Positions 35,229 to 50,482 of a stretch of DNA of 64,000 nucleotides are shown piece after piece (the first letter of the stretch is position 1; every line of letters begins with the position of its first letter). Made by a program: the position numbers and the translations under genes. The notes beneath the pieces are model-generated. The model was not told where the DNA came from. It saw nothing but the letters and a program-made list of their open reading frames with translations, and ran no database searches. The stretch is from Thalassococcus halodurans. GTDB taxonomy: Bacteria; Pseudomonadota; Alphaproteobacteria; Rhodobacterales; Rhodobacteraceae. The DNA lies in assembly GCF_900108225.1 (NCBI RefSeq), contig NZ_FNUZ01000001.1, positions 744,001 through 808,000 on the forward strand, read 5' to 3'.

Positions 35229-37804
35229 CGCTTACACGGACAACCTGCCCCTACTGTGGTGTGGGCTGTGGCGTGCTGGCCGGTGCGGATGGCACGATCA
35301 AAGGCGATCCTGACCATCCCGCCAACTTTGGCCGCCTGTGTTCCAAGGGATCGGCCCTTGGGGAAACCATTGATCTCTCGGGCCGCCTTCTGGCCCCTCA
35401 GATTGGCGGCGAACAGGCGGACTGGGACACAGCGCTTGATCTGGTGGCCTCGAAGTTTTCCGAAGCCGTGCGTGAACACGGGCCGGACTCGGTCGCGTTC
35501 TACGTCTCGGGCCAATTGCTGACCGAAGACTACTATGTCGCCAACAAGCTGATGAAGGGTTTCATCGGTTCGGCGAACATCGATACGAATTCCCGTTTGT
35601 GCATGGCTTCGTCCGTGGCTGGCCACAAACGCGCCTTTGGCACCGACACCGTGCCGAACACCTATTCCGATCTGGAACAGGCCGATCTGATCGTTCTGGT
35701 GGGGTCGAACACCGCGTGGTGTCACCCTGTCCTGTTCCAACGCATCGCAGCAGCCAAGGCCGCGCGCCCGTCGCTGCGCGTGATCAACGTCGATCCGCGC
35801 ATGACGGCAACCCGCGATATTGCCGACATGCACCTGCGCATCCGCCCCGATGGCGATGCCGCGCTGTTCAACGGCCTTCTGGCGCATCTCGTGGCAAACG
35901 GCCACGTTGATGCGGACTATGTCGCTGCGCATGTGAACGGCTTCGACGCCGCCGTGGCCGAGGCGCAGGCCAGCACCCCCACCGATAGCGGCCTATCCAC
36001 TTCCGAACTTGATGCGTTCTATCGCCTCTGGGCCGGTACCGATAAGGTCATGACGCTGTATTCCCAAGGCGTGAACCAGTCCGTCTGCGGCAGCGATAAG
36101 GTTAACTCGATCCTGAACTGCCACCTTGCCACCGGCCGTATCGGCAAAGCGGGCTGTGGCCCCTTCAGCCTGACAGGCCAGCCCAACGCCATGGGCGGAC
36201 GCGAGGTGGGCGGCTTGGCCAATATGCTGGCCAACCATCTGGATATCGAAAACGCAGATCATCGCGACGCTGTTCAGGGTTTCTGGGAAAGCCCCACGAT
36301 CTGCACACAGGCCGGTCTGAAGGCTGTCGATCTGTTCAATGCCTGCGCCGACGGCAAGATCAAGGCGCTGTGGGTCATGTCCACAAACCCCGCAGTATCG
36401 ATGCCCGACGCCGATGGCGTGGCCGAGGCGATCCGGAATGTGCCCTTCGTCGCCGTCAGCGATATCATGGCCCGCACCGACACTGGCGATCTGGCCGATG
36501 TTTTGCTGCCCGCCACCGGTTGGGGCGAAAAGGACGGCACGGTCACCAACTCCGAACGCCGCATTTCCCGCCAGCGCGCTTTCCTGCCCGCGCCGGGTGA
36601 CACGCGCCCTGACTGGAAGATCATCAGCGACGTGGCTGCCCGCATGGGCTGGGCCGAGGCGTTCAACTACGAAGGCCCTGCGGATGTCTTTGCCGAATAT
36701 GTTGCGCTATCCGACGCGGCCAGCGGTTTTGCCCGTGATCTGGACCTAAGCGTTTTCGCCGACGTGGACTATGCCAACATGATCCCGCGCCAGTGGCCTG
36801 ACAATGACAGCCGTTTCTTTGCCGAAGGGCGTTTTTATCACGCCGACGGCAAAGCAAAGATGCTGCCTATCACGCCACCGACCCCCATCGCGCACACCGG
36901 TTTCCACCTGAACACAGGCCGTATCCGCGACCAGTGGCACACCATGACCCGCTCGGGCAAAGCGCCGAAACTGGGCAGCCACCTTGCCGAGCCCTATGTC
37001 GAGGTGAACCCCGCCGACGCAGCTGCCCTTGGTCTGGGCTTGGGCGATCTGCTGCGCCTGCAATCGAACGAAGGCCGCGCCACGTTCCGTGCTTTGGTCA
37101 CCGACCGCGTCGCCAAAGGCCAGCTGTTCGCGCCGATGCACTGGACCCGTCAGAAATCCAGCAGCGGCACGGTGAATTCGCTTGTCACCCCCATCACTGA
37201 TCCGACCTCGGGCCAGCCCGCGCTGAAAGCGGGCAAGGTCAGCGCGGAACGCATGGATGCCGCGTGGTACGGTTTTGCCGCATCAACCGTCGAGATGGAG
37301 CCAACGCGTCCCTACGCCGCCATCGCGCGCACAGAGACCGGCTGGCAGGCGGAAGTCGCGGGCATGAAATGCCCGACCGACTGGGTGGCCGAGGCCCGCA
37401 CCGTGACTGGCATCGCCGAGTCAGAGGTTGCCATCCTCGAAGATCCCGTGACGGGACTTGTCCGGATTGCCTTATATTCAGGCAAAGTCCTTAAAGCGCT
37501 GTTTTTTTCAGCACTTGAGCCGGTGCAACTGTCGCGCCGACATGCTATTTCTCTGGTGGGTACCGAAACCGCGCCCATGACTGCCTTGGCTGGCCGCAGC
37601 GCTGCTGATCAGCCGGATCCCGGACCAACTGTTTGTGCGTGTTTCAGCGTTGGGCTGAACACACTGCGCGATGCGGTTGCGAACGGGGCCAACACAGTCG
37701 AAGCGCTGGGGGAGGTTACCTGCGCAGGGACAAACTGCGGGTCGTGCAAACCAGAGCTTGCAGCATTGATTGCCAAAGCTCGCCCAGCAATGGCGGCGGA
37801 ATGA
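35225..37804 (+). CDS. nasA: Assimilatory nitrate reductase catalytic subunit
   Basis: NasA reduces nitrate to nitrite with a bis-MGD molybdenum cofactor. The 859 residues begin with a 4Fe-4S site (Cys8, Cys11, Cys15, Cys39: CPYCGVGC, GRLCSKG) and carry the likely Mo-ligand Cys126 (NSRLCMASS). The MGD regions follow (STNPAVSMPDADG, LPATGWGEKDGTVTNSERR), then the C-terminal dinucleotide-binding domain (HTGFHLNTGRIRDQWHTMTR). A BFD-like [2Fe-2S] domain ends the chain (CACFSVG, NCGSC). The extra BFD domain is common in NADH- or ferredoxin-linked NasA forms. No separate NasB/NasC reductase gene is in the window. Confidence 0.95.
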   Translation: MTLTRTTCPYCGVGCGVLAGADGTIKGDPDHPANFGRLCSKGSALGETIDLSGRLLAPQIGGEQADWDTALDLVASKFSEAVREHGPDSVAFYVSGQLLTEDYYVANKLMKGFIGSANIDTNSRLCMASSVAGHKRAFGTDTVPNTYSDLEQADLIVLVGSNTAWCHPVLFQRIAAAKAARPSLRVINVDPRMTATRDIADMHLRIRPDGDAALFNGLLAHLVANGHVDADYVAAHVNGFDAAVAEAQASTPTDSGLSTSELDAFYRLWAGTDKVMTLYSQGVNQSVCGSDKVNSILNCHLATGRIGKAGCGPFSLTGQPNAMGGREVGGLANMLANHLDIENADHRDAVQGFWESPTICTQAGLKAVDLFNACADGKIKALWVMSTNPAVSMPDADGVAEAIRNVPFVAVSDIMARTDTGDLADVLLPATGWGEKDGTVTNSERRISRQRAFLPAPGDTRPDWKIISDVAARMGWAEAFNYEGPADVFAEYVALSDAASGFARDLDLSVFADVDYANMIPRQWPDNDSRFFAEGRFYHADGKAKMLPITPPTPIAHTGFHLNTGRIRDQWHTMTRSGKAPKLGSHLAEPYVEVNPADAAALGLGLGDLLRLQSNEGRATFRALVTDRVAKGQLFAPMHWTRQKSSSGTVNSLVTPITDPTSGQPALKAGKVSAERMDAAWYGFAASTVEMEPTRPYAAIARTETGWQAEVAGMKCPTDWVAEARTVTGIAESEVAILEDPVTGLVRIALYSGKVLKALFFSALEPVQLSRRHAISLVGTETAPMTALAGRSAADQPDPGPTVCACFSVGLNTLRDAVANGANTVEALGEVTCAGTNCGSCKPELAALIAKARPAMAAE

Positions 37805-38736
37805 GCCTATCAACATTTGTACGTATAGTTGCCCGAGGAAAAGGTCGCGCACGCGCTCTGACCTTTGAAGAGGCACATGCGGCAATGACCCTGATCCTGA
37901 CGGATCAAGCCGAACCCGAGGCGGTAGGAGCCTTGCTGATGGTTCTGCGATTGCGCGGAGAGGAGCCGCAAGAGATCGCCGGATTCACGCAGGCCTTGCG
38001 CGACCATGTGTCGGGCAGCCTACCGCCTGCCGATCTGGACTGGCCCAGCTATGCCGCAGGCCGCACCCGTGGTGCGCCGCTGTTTCTGCTGTCGGCCCGT
38101 CTGGTCGCGCAAGCGGGCTACCGCGTGTCGATGCACGGCTGGAACAGCCACCAACGGGAAGAGGCCGACGTGCGCGCCGCGTTGGATGCCGTTGGCCCCG
38201 ACGTGATTTATTCCCCTCTGGAACAGCTGTGCCCCGAGGCATTCCGCCTTCTGCAATTGCGCGATACCTTCGGCCTTCGGTCCTGCATCAACACGGTTCT
38301 GCGCATGTGGAATCCGTCGAATGCACCCGCCAGCGTTCAGGGCGTGTTCCATCCGTCCTATCGCGGCCTTCAGGCGCAAGCCGCGCAGATGATGGGCCAA
38401 ACCACCCTGACCGTGATCAAAGGCGGCGGTGGCGAATTCGAACGCAATCCGGCCAAGGACATCACCCTGTTCGGTCTGCGCGGCGGCGAACACATCCAGA
38501 TCACCACGCCCCCGATCCTTGATGAACACCGCCGCCTGCACGAGGCAGATGAAACCGTCGACATCATGGCGTTGTGGGACGGATCACTGATGAACCCGTT
38601 CGCCGAAGCGACGGTGATCGGCACAGCGGCCTTGGCCCTTTGGACGCTTGGCGCGGCGGCCTCGCCCGAAGACTGCACCACGCTGGCGCAATCCCTTTGG
38701 GACAAAAGACACGACACACAAAGGATCTCGGCATGA
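37801..38736 (+). CDS. TrpD2/YbiB-like (anthranilate phosphoribosyltransferase-family) protein
   Basis: The start ATG at 37801 overlaps the nasA stop. The 311 residues align with the anthranilate phosphoribosyltransferase fold: a helical N-domain (LTFEEAHAAMTLILTDQAEP), GWNSHQREEADVRAALDAVG in place of the TrpD glycine-rich PRPP loop, and NTVLRMWNPSNAPASVQGVF. YbiB-type relatives bind nucleic acid and lack the enzyme activity. No trp gene is near, and it is locked between nasA and cysG by ATGA overlaps at both ends. A role in nitrate assimilation is implied only by position. Confidence 0.8.
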   Translation: MSLSTFVRIVARGKGRARALTFEEAHAAMTLILTDQAEPEAVGALLMVLRLRGEEPQEIAGFTQALRDHVSGSLPPADLDWPSYAAGRTRGAPLFLLSARLVAQAGYRVSMHGWNSHQREEADVRAALDAVGPDVIYSPLEQLCPEAFRLLQLRDTFGLRSCINTVLRMWNPSNAPASVQGVFHPSYRGLQAQAAQMMGQTTLTVIKGGGGEFERNPAKDITLFGLRGGEHIQITTPPILDEHRRLHEADETVDIMALWDGSLMNPFAEATVIGTAALALWTLGAAASPEDCTTLAQSLWDKRHDTQRISA

Positions 38737-40133
38737 AGACCTTCCCCATGTTCCTGCAAATGGCCGGGCGCCGCGTCACCGTTGTCGGTGGCGGGGAACA
38801 AGCCGCGCAAAAGGTGCGTCTGCTGCTGAAGACCGAAGCGCAGATCATCGTGCATGCCGACGACCTAGACCCCGAATTGGAAGGTCTGCGCGACGAAGGC
38901 AAAATCACGCAAGCCAGCGCTGTGGTCACGCAGGCCGATTTCACCGACCGCGCACTGGTCTTTATCGCAACCGGTTGCCCCGGCGCCGATGCGGCCTCGC
39001 ACGCGGTGGCCAAGGCGGCTGGCGCTGTCGTCAACGTGGTTGACCAGCCCGACCTGTGCGACGCGATTACCCCGTCCATCGTTGACCGTGACCCTGTCGT
39101 GGTCGCCATCGGCACCGAGGGCACAGCCCCCGTTCTGGCCCGACAGATCAAAACCAAGATCGAACAACAGCTTGAGCCCCGACTGGGTGATCTGGCCGCT
39201 TTGGCCGGTCGCCTGCGCGATCTTGCTGCCAATCGCCTTGGCCCCCGCGACCGCCGTGATCTGTGGCGCTGGGTGTTCAATGGCCCCGTGCGCAACGCAC
39301 ACGCCCGTGGCGCAGAACGTGACGCCGCCAAACAGATCAAAACCGCCATCGAAACCGGCGAATTCAGCCGTGAGCAAGGCGGCAGTGTCGCCTTGGTTGG
39401 CGCAGGGCCCGGCGCGAAAGACCTAATCACTCTGCGTGGCGTCCAGCGCCTGCAAGAGGCCGATATCATCTTTTACGACCGCCTGGTTGATCCCGACATT
39501 CTTGAACTGGCCCGCCGTGATGCGGAACGCGTTTATGTCGGCAAAGCACCCGGCAATCACAGCTGGCCGCAAGACAAAATCAGCAACATTCTGGTGTCGG
39601 CTGCCAAGCAAGGCAAACGGGTCGTGCGTCTGAAATGTGGGGATCCGGGCATCTTCGCCCGCGGTCTGGAAGAGGCCGAGGCGTTGGAAGCCGCCGGTAT
39701 CGCCTTTGAAATCGTGCCTGGCGTCACTGCGGCCACCGCAGCCTGTGCCGCCCAAAACCGGTTCCTGACAGAACGGCAGGAAATCGATGCGGTGATTATG
39801 ACCACAGGCCGCACAGCGACAAACGATGGCCCGCCTGAGTGGCTGTCCGAACTGCGCCCGGGCACGCGCGTGTGTCTGTACATGGGCGTTCACAGCGCGG
39901 TCGAGCTGCAAGAACATCTTTTGAAAAGCCAGTATGTCGATCAAATCCAGATCGAAGTCGTCGCCGAAGCGCAAACCGATCGTCAAAAGACCGTGGACTG
40001 CGGCGTACGTGATCTGATGACCGCCTTGGCCGAAAATGAGATCACCGGCACAGCGATCCTTTCCGTGGTGCTGCGCAAATCTGCTGCAGCCGCCGCCAAT
40101 CCGCCGCTGCGCCTGATCGACACCGCATCCTGA
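38733..40133 (+). CDS. cysG: Sirohaem synthase (uroporphyrinogen III methyltransferase / dehydrogenase / ferrochelatase)
   Basis: CysG makes sirohaem, the NirB cofactor. The start at ATG 38733 overlaps the preceding stop. Its 466 residues show the N-terminal NAD-binding dehydrogenase/ferrochelatase part (RRVTVVGGGEQAAQKVRLLL) and the C-terminal SAM methyltransferase (ALVGAGPGAKDLITLRG, DRLVDPDIL, KCGDPGIFARG, EIVPGVTAATA, TGTAILSVVL). It is the last gene of the nas unit and is followed by a strong terminator. Placement supplies the cofactor together with the enzyme. Confidence 0.95.
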   Translation: MKTFPMFLQMAGRRVTVVGGGEQAAQKVRLLLKTEAQIIVHADDLDPELEGLRDEGKITQASAVVTQADFTDRALVFIATGCPGADAASHAVAKAAGAVVNVVDQPDLCDAITPSIVDRDPVVVAIGTEGTAPVLARQIKTKIEQQLEPRLGDLAALAGRLRDLAANRLGPRDRRDLWRWVFNGPVRNAHARGAERDAAKQIKTAIETGEFSREQGGSVALVGAGPGAKDLITLRGVQRLQEADIIFYDRLVDPDILELARRDAERVYVGKAPGNHSWPQDKISNILVSAAKQGKRVVRLKCGDPGIFARGLEEAEALEAAGIAFEIVPGVTAATAACAAQNRFLTERQEIDAVIMTTGRTATNDGPPEWLSELRPGTRVCLYMGVHSAVELQEHLLKSQYVDQIQIEVVAEAQTDRQKTVDCGVRDLMTALAENEITGTAILSVVLRKSAAAAANPPLRLIDTAS

Positions 40134-40175
40134 CGGGATAAGGCGACGCACCTGTTCCCAGCGTTGCCCCAAAGC

Positions 40176-40208
40176 AAAAGCCCCGGCGCATCAGCGACCG
40201 GGGCTTTT
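40176..40208. terminator. Bidirectional terminator between cysG and atpC
   Basis: An 11-bp perfect stem AAAAGCCCCGG/CCGGGGCTTTT with an 11-base loop. A T run follows on both strands (TTTTGTTAA on plus, TTTTGCTTT on minus). It separates the nas and atp operons, whose stop codons face each other 97 bases apart. Confidence 0.9.
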
Positions 40209-40230
40209 GTTAATCTGTATCAGACCGAAA

Positions 40231-40656
40231 TCAGTCGTCAGCCGTCAAACCGATGTGGCCACCGATGTTGACCATGTCGGACAGCAGCTTGGCTGCGTCG
40301 TCGACGGGGCCCGGTTCGTTTTCGAAGACTTCCTTCGCCTTACCGTATGCCTCTTTGGCCTCTTGAACCAGTTTGTTGAATGTTTCCTGGGTCATCTCTG
40401 CCATCGGCAGAGCGTTTTCCGCCAGAACGGAAACACCTTCGCCCAGCTCCGCGAAACCGCCGGTGACGACGAATTCTTCGGTGCCCGACGTTGTTTCAAC
40501 GCGCAGGATGCCCGGACGCAGTGTCGTGATCAGCGGTGCGTGGTTCGGCATCGCTGTCATATCACCATCAGCACCCGGAATCTGGACCGACGTGACCTCA
40601 GCCTGCATCAGCCGCCGTTCGGGGCTGACTAGGTCGAATTGCATTGTCTCAGCCAT
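40231..40656 (-). CDS. atpC: F1 ATP synthase epsilon subunit
   Basis: The 141-residue protein has the epsilon beta-sandwich ([57 protein letters not shown]) and a short helical C-terminus. Epsilon links the rotor stalk to the c ring and regulates ATPase activity. It is the last gene of atpHAGDC. The start ATG follows GGAGG by 6 bases. Confidence 0.95.
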   Translation of the reverse strand: MAETMQFDLVSPERRLMQAEVTSVQIPGADGDMTAMPNHAPLITTLRPGILRVETTSGTEEFVVTGGFAELGEGVSVLAENALPMAEMTQETFNKLVQEAKEAYGKAKEVFENEPGPVDDAAKLLSDMVNIGGHIGLTADD

Positions 40657-40716
40657 GTGAGCCTCCTTGAAAGCAAGGGGGAGCTTGATTGCACCCCCTG
40701 CCTCTAGTCACGGGTC

Positions 40717-43033
<2,317 letters not shown>

Positions 43034-43048
43034 TGCCTTATCTCCCCC

Positions 43049-44587
43049 TTACGCGAAGTCAGCGGCGAATTCGTCCAGAACGGCCTTAACTTTGTCTGCG
43101 GCATCGCCCTTGATCTTGGGATCTTCGTTTGTGATCCAAGCCAGAAGGTCTGCATGCTTGTTGCGCAGGAAGTTCAGCAGCTCTGTTTCGTAGCGACCAA
43201 CATCCTTCAGCGCGACCTTGTCGAGGTAACCGTTTGTACCTGCAAAGATGATGCAGACGATTTCCGAGTTGGTCAGCGGCGAGTACTGCGGCTGCTTCAT
43301 CAGTTCTGTCAGACGCGCACCACGGTTCAGCAGCTGCTGAGTTGCGGCGTCAAGGTCGGAACCGAACTGGGCGAAGGCCGCCATTTCGCGGTACTGAGCC
43401 AGCGACAGTTTAACCGGACCGGCAACCGAGGACATCGCTTTGGTCTGAGCGGACGAACCAACGCGGGAAACCGACAGACCGGTGTTAACCGCAGGACGGA
43501 TACCCTGGTAGAACAGTTCTGTTTCAAGGAAGATCTGGCCGTCGGTGATCGAGATCACGTTGGTCGGAATAAATGCCGAAACGTCACCACCCTGAGTTTC
43601 GATGATCGGCAGAGCTGTCAACGAACCGTTGCCGTGATCGTCGCCCATTTTCGCCGAACGCTCGAGCAGACGCGAGTGGAGGTAGAAAACGTCGCCCGGG
43701 TAAGCTTCACGGCCCGGCGGGCGGCGCAGCAGCAGGGACATCTGACGGTAGGAAACAGCCTGCTTGGACAGGTCATCATAGATGATCAGAGCGTGACGGC
43801 CGTTGTCGCGGAAGTATTCGCCCATCGCTGTCGCTGTGTAGGGTGCCAGGTACTGCATCGGCGCCGGATCGGACGCTGTCGCTGCAACAACGATCGAGTA
43901 CTCGATCGCGCCTGTTTCTTCCAGTTTCTTCACCAGCTGAGCAACTGTGGAACGCTTCTGGCCAACCGCAACGTATACGCAGTACAGCTTTTTGCTTTCG
44001 TCGTCGCCGGCGGCTTCGTTGTAGGACTTCTGGTTCAGGATCGCGTCCAGAGCAACAGCAGTCTTACCTGTCTGACGGTCGCCAATGATCAGCTCTCGCT
44101 GGCCACGGCCGATCGGGATCATCGCGTCAACGGCTTTCAGGCCAGTCGCCATCGGTTCGTGAACCGATTTACGCGGCATGATGCCCGGCGCTTTAACATC
44201 CGCAACCGAACGCTGCTTTGCTTCGATCGGGCCTTTGCCGTCCAGCGGGTTACCCAGACCGTCTACAACGCGACCCAGCAGAGCTTCGCCCACCGGAACG
44301 TCCACGATCGAGTTTGTACGCTTAACAACGTCGCCTTCTTTAATGTCACGGTCAGAACCGAAGATAACAACACCAACGTTGTCTGTCTCAAGGTTCAGTG
44401 CCATGCCGCGAATTCCGCCGGGGAATTCGACCATTTCACCGGCCTGAACGTTATCAAGGCCGTGAACGCGGGCAATACCGTCACCAACGGAAAGCACACG
44501 ACCCACTTCGGCAACTTCGGCTTCTTGGCCAAAGTTTTTGATCTGCTCCTTTAGGATCGCAGAAATTTCGGCTGCTTGGATACCCAT
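43049..44587 (-). CDS. atpA: F1 ATP synthase alpha subunit
   Basis: The 512-residue regulatory nucleotide-binding subunit shows [20 protein letters not shown] (Walker A), [35 protein letters not shown] and [20 protein letters not shown]. It forms the F1 hexamer with beta. Its start ATG touches the atpH stop (no gap), so the two are translated in series. Confidence 0.98.
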   Translation of the reverse strand: MGIQAAEISAILKEQIKNFGQEAEVAEVGRVLSVGDGIARVHGLDNVQAGEMVEFPGGIRGMALNLETDNVGVVIFGSDRDIKEGDVVKRTNSIVDVPVGEALLGRVVDGLGNPLDGKGPIEAKQRSVADVKAPGIMPRKSVHEPMATGLKAVDAMIPIGRGQRELIIGDRQTGKTAVALDAILNQKSYNEAAGDDESKKLYCVYVAVGQKRSTVAQLVKKLEETGAIEYSIVVAATASDPAPMQYLAPYTATAMGEYFRDNGRHALIIYDDLSKQAVSYRQMSLLLRRPPGREAYPGDVFYLHSRLLERSAKMGDDHGNGSLTALPIIETQGGDVSAFIPTNVISITDGQIFLETELFYQGIRPAVNTGLSVSRVGSSAQTKAMSSVAGPVKLSLAQYREMAAFAQFGSDLDAATQQLLNRGARLTELMKQPQYSPLTNSEIVCIIFAGTNGYLDKVALKDVGRYETELLNFLRNKHADLLAWITNEDPKIKGDAADKVKAVLDEFAADFA

Positions 44588-45148
44588 TTATCCGACCTCT
44601 TTCATTGCATTCTGGAGGGAGTTGAGTTTCGAGCGGATCGACGTGTCGATCATTTTCGAACCCACTTTAACGACAAGACCGCCGATGAGTGCTTCATCAA
44701 CGGTCGCATTAATCTTCACATCCTTGCCAACCTGCGCTTTCAGCGTTTCGGCAAGTTTCTTGGACTGAGCGGCGGTCAGCTTCACGGCAGATGTGACATC
44801 CGCTGTTACTTCGCCTTTGTGCTCGGAAATCATGTCGCGCAGGCTGGCGATCAGCGCCGGCAGCACGAACAGACGACGCTTGGATGCCATCAGGCCCAGC
44901 ATATTCGTCACAATATCGGTAAGTCCCATTTTCTTCGCGACAGCAGTGATAGCCTGCCCTTGTGTGTCGCGCGAATAAACAGGAGAGTTGATCAGGTCCC
45001 GCAGATCATCACTGTCTGCAAGGGCCGCCGCCAGGGCATCGACATTCGCTTCGAGCGTGCCGATCGCGTTTTCTTCCTTGGCGATGTCGAACACGGCTGC
45101 AGCATATCGGTCTGCGATGCCGGAGGAAATCGAAGCTGATTCAGACAC
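44588..45148 (-). CDS. atpH: F1 ATP synthase delta subunit
   Basis: The 186-residue delta subunit (OSCP) ties F1 to the peripheral stalk. The chosen start is GTG at 45148: the only Shine-Dalgarno-like sequence (GGAAGGA) overlaps the ATG two codons upstream but lies 5-6 bases before this GTG, and the resulting N-terminus ([20 protein letters not shown]) looks like the family norm. The C-terminal part ([39 protein letters not shown]) is well conserved. It is the first gene of the F1 operon. Confidence 0.93.
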   Translation of the reverse strand: MSESASISSGIADRYAAAVFDIAKEENAIGTLEANVDALAAALADSDDLRDLINSPVYSRDTQGQAITAVAKKMGLTDIVTNMLGLMASKRRLFVLPALIASLRDMISEHKGEVTADVTSAVKLTAAQSKKLAETLKAQVGKDVKINATVDEALIGGLVVKVGSKMIDTSIRSKLNSLQNAMKEVG

Positions 45149-45468
45149 GTCCATCCTTCCGCTAACAAGCCCCCGTGGCCCCGTTTGAAGGGGACCCGAG
45201 AGCGGTCAAGCTGTCCTGACGACTTTGCCAAGACAGTAAAATCAGCGCGGATGTAGCAGAGCATCCCCCACCTAGCAACATGCTTAGAGGCTTAAATGTG
45301 ACCTAACGTGCCATTAGTTCCTATGTTAACGCTAAGGGTGCGACCATGTGCGCAGGGCAAACGACCTAGATTCAACAATTTTCCCCTTGCACAGTGATTC
45401 TGCACTGCCGCGAAATTTATTCTGACCCTAGACAAATGTCTGTGTGATCACAAAACGAGGGAATCGCT
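45149..45468. other. Intergenic region with presumed atp operon promoter
   Basis: This 320-base gap lies upstream of atpH on the minus strand and behind the methyltransferase stop. I see no open frame with coding character and no clear terminator. A minus-strand pair TTGCTA (45273-45278) and TACATC (45250-45255) with 17-base spacing could be an atp promoter, but the match is modest. The part around 45300-45430 is AT-richer than the neighbouring genes, as expected for a promoter. Confidence 0.4.
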
Positions 45469-46218
45469 TTAAACGGGTTTCGCCGCGTTGGCCGGTTTCG
45501 GTGACAGCACATCCAGCGGGTTCAGGACCCGTGCCGCTTCGCCCACGCCACGCGGTCGCGGCGGATAGCGCTTGGACGCCCGTACCACCATCACGCCACC
45601 TGCCATCACCGCGGGCACCGATCGTCCGATCTGTTCCCAGACCGGACCGGTCTTCATCCAGAAGCGGCGCGTCGACGGCGGTTGATACAACAGCGACGAA
45701 TGGGTGTTCGGCAGAAAGTCGTGATAGCGAAGCTGCGTTTCCAGCTGACCCCGCGAATAGGGCCGCCCATAGCCGAAAGGCGTGCGATCCGACCGCGCCC
45801 AAAGCCCGCTTCGGTTCGGCACGATAAACAGCGCCTCGCCCCCCGGCCCCAAAACGCGATAGCATTCATCCAAAACCGCCGTCGGGTTCTCGGATGTTTC
45901 CAGCCCGTGCATGACCACCAGCTTATCGACATGCCCCGTTTCCAGCGGCCATTGCGTTTCGTTCGACAGGACCGACACATTCGGCATGCCTGCAGGCCAG
46001 TGGATCACACCCTGCGGCGCAGGCATCAGTGCCACAACGCGCCGCGCCTCTTGCAGGAAAGGGCGCAGCAACGGGGCCGCAAAGCCGAAACCCGCTACGG
46101 TTTGCCCATGCACATCGCTCCAGAATTCGCGCACATGCGTCCGGATCACCTTTTGCGCCGCACGGCCCAAGGCGTTGCGGTAATAAAAACTGTGAAGATC
46201 ACGGACATCTAGGTGCAT
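45469..46218 (-). CDS. Class I SAM-dependent methyltransferase domain protein
   Basis: The 249-residue form starts at ATG 46218 ([20 protein letters not shown]); an earlier in-frame ATG at 46254 would add 12 unlikely residues in the short gap before gloB. The SAM region is partly recognisable ([18 protein letters not shown] in place of the usual glycine loop) with the helix-strand part [20 protein letters not shown] and [19 protein letters not shown]. The glycine-rich loop is weak (VAGFGFA), but the later motifs are good. Substrate unknown. It is divergent from gloB, a neighbour pair often seen in roseobacters as I recall. Confidence 0.75.
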   Translation of the reverse strand: MHLDVRDLHSFYYRNALGRAAQKVIRTHVREFWSDVHGQTVAGFGFAAPLLRPFLQEARRVVALMPAPQGVIHWPAGMPNVSVLSNETQWPLETGHVDKLVVMHGLETSENPTAVLDECYRVLGPGGEALFIVPNRSGLWARSDRTPFGYGRPYSRGQLETQLRYHDFLPNTHSSLLYQPPSTRRFWMKTGPVWEQIGRSVPAVMAGGVMVVRASKRYPPRPRGVGEAARVLNPLDVLSPKPANAAKPV

Positions 46219-46280
46219 TGCAGTGTCGATCCTGATGCGGTTGACTGGGGACACTTTTACAAAGCGCGCAAGGAAAGACC

Positions 46281-47042
46281 ATGCCTCTTGAAATCGTGAC
46301 GATCCCCTGCCTGAGCGACAACTACGCTTATCTGGTCAATGGCCCCGACGGCGTGGCCCTGATTGATGCACCAGAAGCCGGACCGATTATCGCAGCTCTG
46401 GAAGAACGCGGCTGGTCGCTGGGCGTTATCATGATCACGCACCACCATCACGATCACGTGGGCGCCGTGGCCGAGTTGAAAGAGAAATACGGCTGCATGG
46501 TCATGGGCCCCGAGGCCGAGAAAGACAAACTGCCCCCGTTGGACTTTGCCCTGCCCGACGGATTTTCCGGCGGAAATGGCGATGGCCTGTGTCAGGTGAT
46601 GTCCGTGCCGGGCCACACGCTGGGGCACATCGCTTATTATTACCCCAAGGCGAACGCCATCTTTACCGCAGACAGCCTGATGGCGCTGGGCTGCGGGCGT
46701 CTGTTCGAAGGCACGCCGGAAATGATGCACGAAAGCCTGTCCAAACTGGCAGCCCTGCCGCCGGAAACGATGATCTACTCGGGCCACGAATATACAGCGT
46801 CGAACGCAAAATTCGCGCTGACTATTGAACCGGACAACGCTGATCTTATTTCTAGATCTGAGGCCATTGCCGAGGACCGGCGCAACAACAGGCCCACTGT
46901 TCCTGCATCTCTTTCGCTAGAACTTGCTACCAATCCGTTCCTGCGCGCCTCGGAAATGTCGGTGCGTCGCCAACTTGGCATGATTGATGCCACCGATACG
47001 GAAGTGTTCGCTGAAATTCGCGCGCGGAAGGATAGTTTCTAA
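46281..47042 (+). CDS. gloB: Hydroxyacylglutathione hydrolase (glyoxalase II)
   Basis: The 253-residue metallo-beta-lactamase-fold enzyme carries the [10 protein letters not shown] zinc motif ([11 protein letters not shown]), [32 protein letters not shown] and [14 protein letters not shown]. It hydrolyses S-D-lactoylglutathione to lactate and glutathione, the second step of methylglyoxal detoxification. The start ATG follows AAGGAAAG. It precedes clpA by 148 bases. Confidence 0.95.
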   Translation: MPLEIVTIPCLSDNYAYLVNGPDGVALIDAPEAGPIIAALEERGWSLGVIMITHHHHDHVGAVAELKEKYGCMVMGPEAEKDKLPPLDFALPDGFSGGNGDGLCQVMSVPGHTLGHIAYYYPKANAIFTADSLMALGCGRLFEGTPEMMHESLSKLAALPPETMIYSGHEYTASNAKFALTIEPDNADLISRSEAIAEDRRNNRPTVPASLSLELATNPFLRASEMSVRRQLGMIDATDTEVFAEIRARKDSF

Positions 47043-47190
47043 TCCGTATGGTCAAAAAACGCGCTATGAATAAGATTGTGAGCAAAAGAAATGCAGTTTT
47101 CACTTGAAGGTCCACAGCAATCGACCAAACTTTAATACCAAGAGGCAATGCTGAGGCGACAGTCACGGCGCAGACAAGAGGAGCACTCCA

Positions 47191-49517
<2,327 letters not shown>

Positions 49518-49518
<1 letters not shown>

Positions 49519-50477
49519 TGCGCGCGACATATGTCGCTTTGATTTGCGCCTCTGCCGTCCCCGCGATGGCAGAGGCGCCGTTTCTTCAGCTACCGCTTGA
49601 TTGCGTCTATGGCGAAACCTGCGTGGTCGAAGATTACGTGGATGCCGATCCAACCGACCGTCAGCACGATTTCACCTGTGGCCTGAAATCACGCAACGGG
49701 CATCGCGGCACGGATTTTGCGCTGATGTCGGATGCCAAACTGGCTGACAACGTGCAGGTGCTGGCCGCCGCCGATGGCATTGTTCAGGTCACCCGCGATG
49801 GCGTTCTGGACCAACCCTACACCGCCGCCATCGCCCCGCAGCTAAAGGGCAAGGAATGCGGCAACGCCGTTCGGATCGGGCACCCGAACGGGTATCAGAC
49901 GCTCTACTGTCATCTGAAAAAGGGCAGCATCGCGGTTCAAACCGGCGATGCGGTCACGGCTGGAACACCCCTTGGCGCCGTCGGGATGAGCGGGCAGTCA
50001 AACTTCGCCCATCTGCATTTCACGGTCCTGAAGGACGGTCAGGTTGTTGATCCGTTTTCGCCCACACCAAAGGACACCTGCGGTTGGGATGGAGAAACGC
50101 TGTGGCTGACCGACCTGCCCTATTCGACCACCGGCCTGTTCACCGCCAGCTTCACCACGTGGATGCCGCGCATGGCGCATGTGCAATCCGGTGCCGCGCG
50201 GCGGGTTGATGCGACGCCACAGGATGATCTTCTGCTGTATGGTTTTGCCTTCTACGCGGAAACCGGCGACCAGATGACGTTCGAGGCAACAGGCCCCAAC
50301 GGCCCCATTTTCGCCGACACCGTGACCATCGACAAAGGCCAAACGCAACTGTTCCGCACGTTCGGACGCAAGGCCCCTGACGGCGGCTGGATGCCCGGCG
50401 ATTACACCGGCACGGTAAAGCTGACCCGCGACGGGCAGGTTCTGGCCATCCGCAATGCGCAAATCCGCATCGAATAG
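49518..50477 (+). CDS. Secreted M23-family (LytM) peptidoglycan peptidase
   Basis: The 319 residues begin with a signal peptide (MRATYVALICASAVPAMA). The LytM zinc-site pieces are present: GHRGTDFAL (His and Asp ligands) and AHLHFTV (catalytic His and His ligand). The remaining half (about residues 200-319) is a beta-rich domain of unknown type. Members cut or bind peptidoglycan cross-links in the periplasm. Its ATG shares a base with the clpA stop (TGATG), so it may be translated by coupling. It is unrelated in function to clpA as far as one can tell. Confidence 0.88.
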
Positions 50478-50482
50478 GCGGC

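Noticed and set aside
47103-47140. Heat-shock (RpoH) promoter before clpA
   Set aside because: CTTGAA is present, but no convincing -10 element lies at the right distance.
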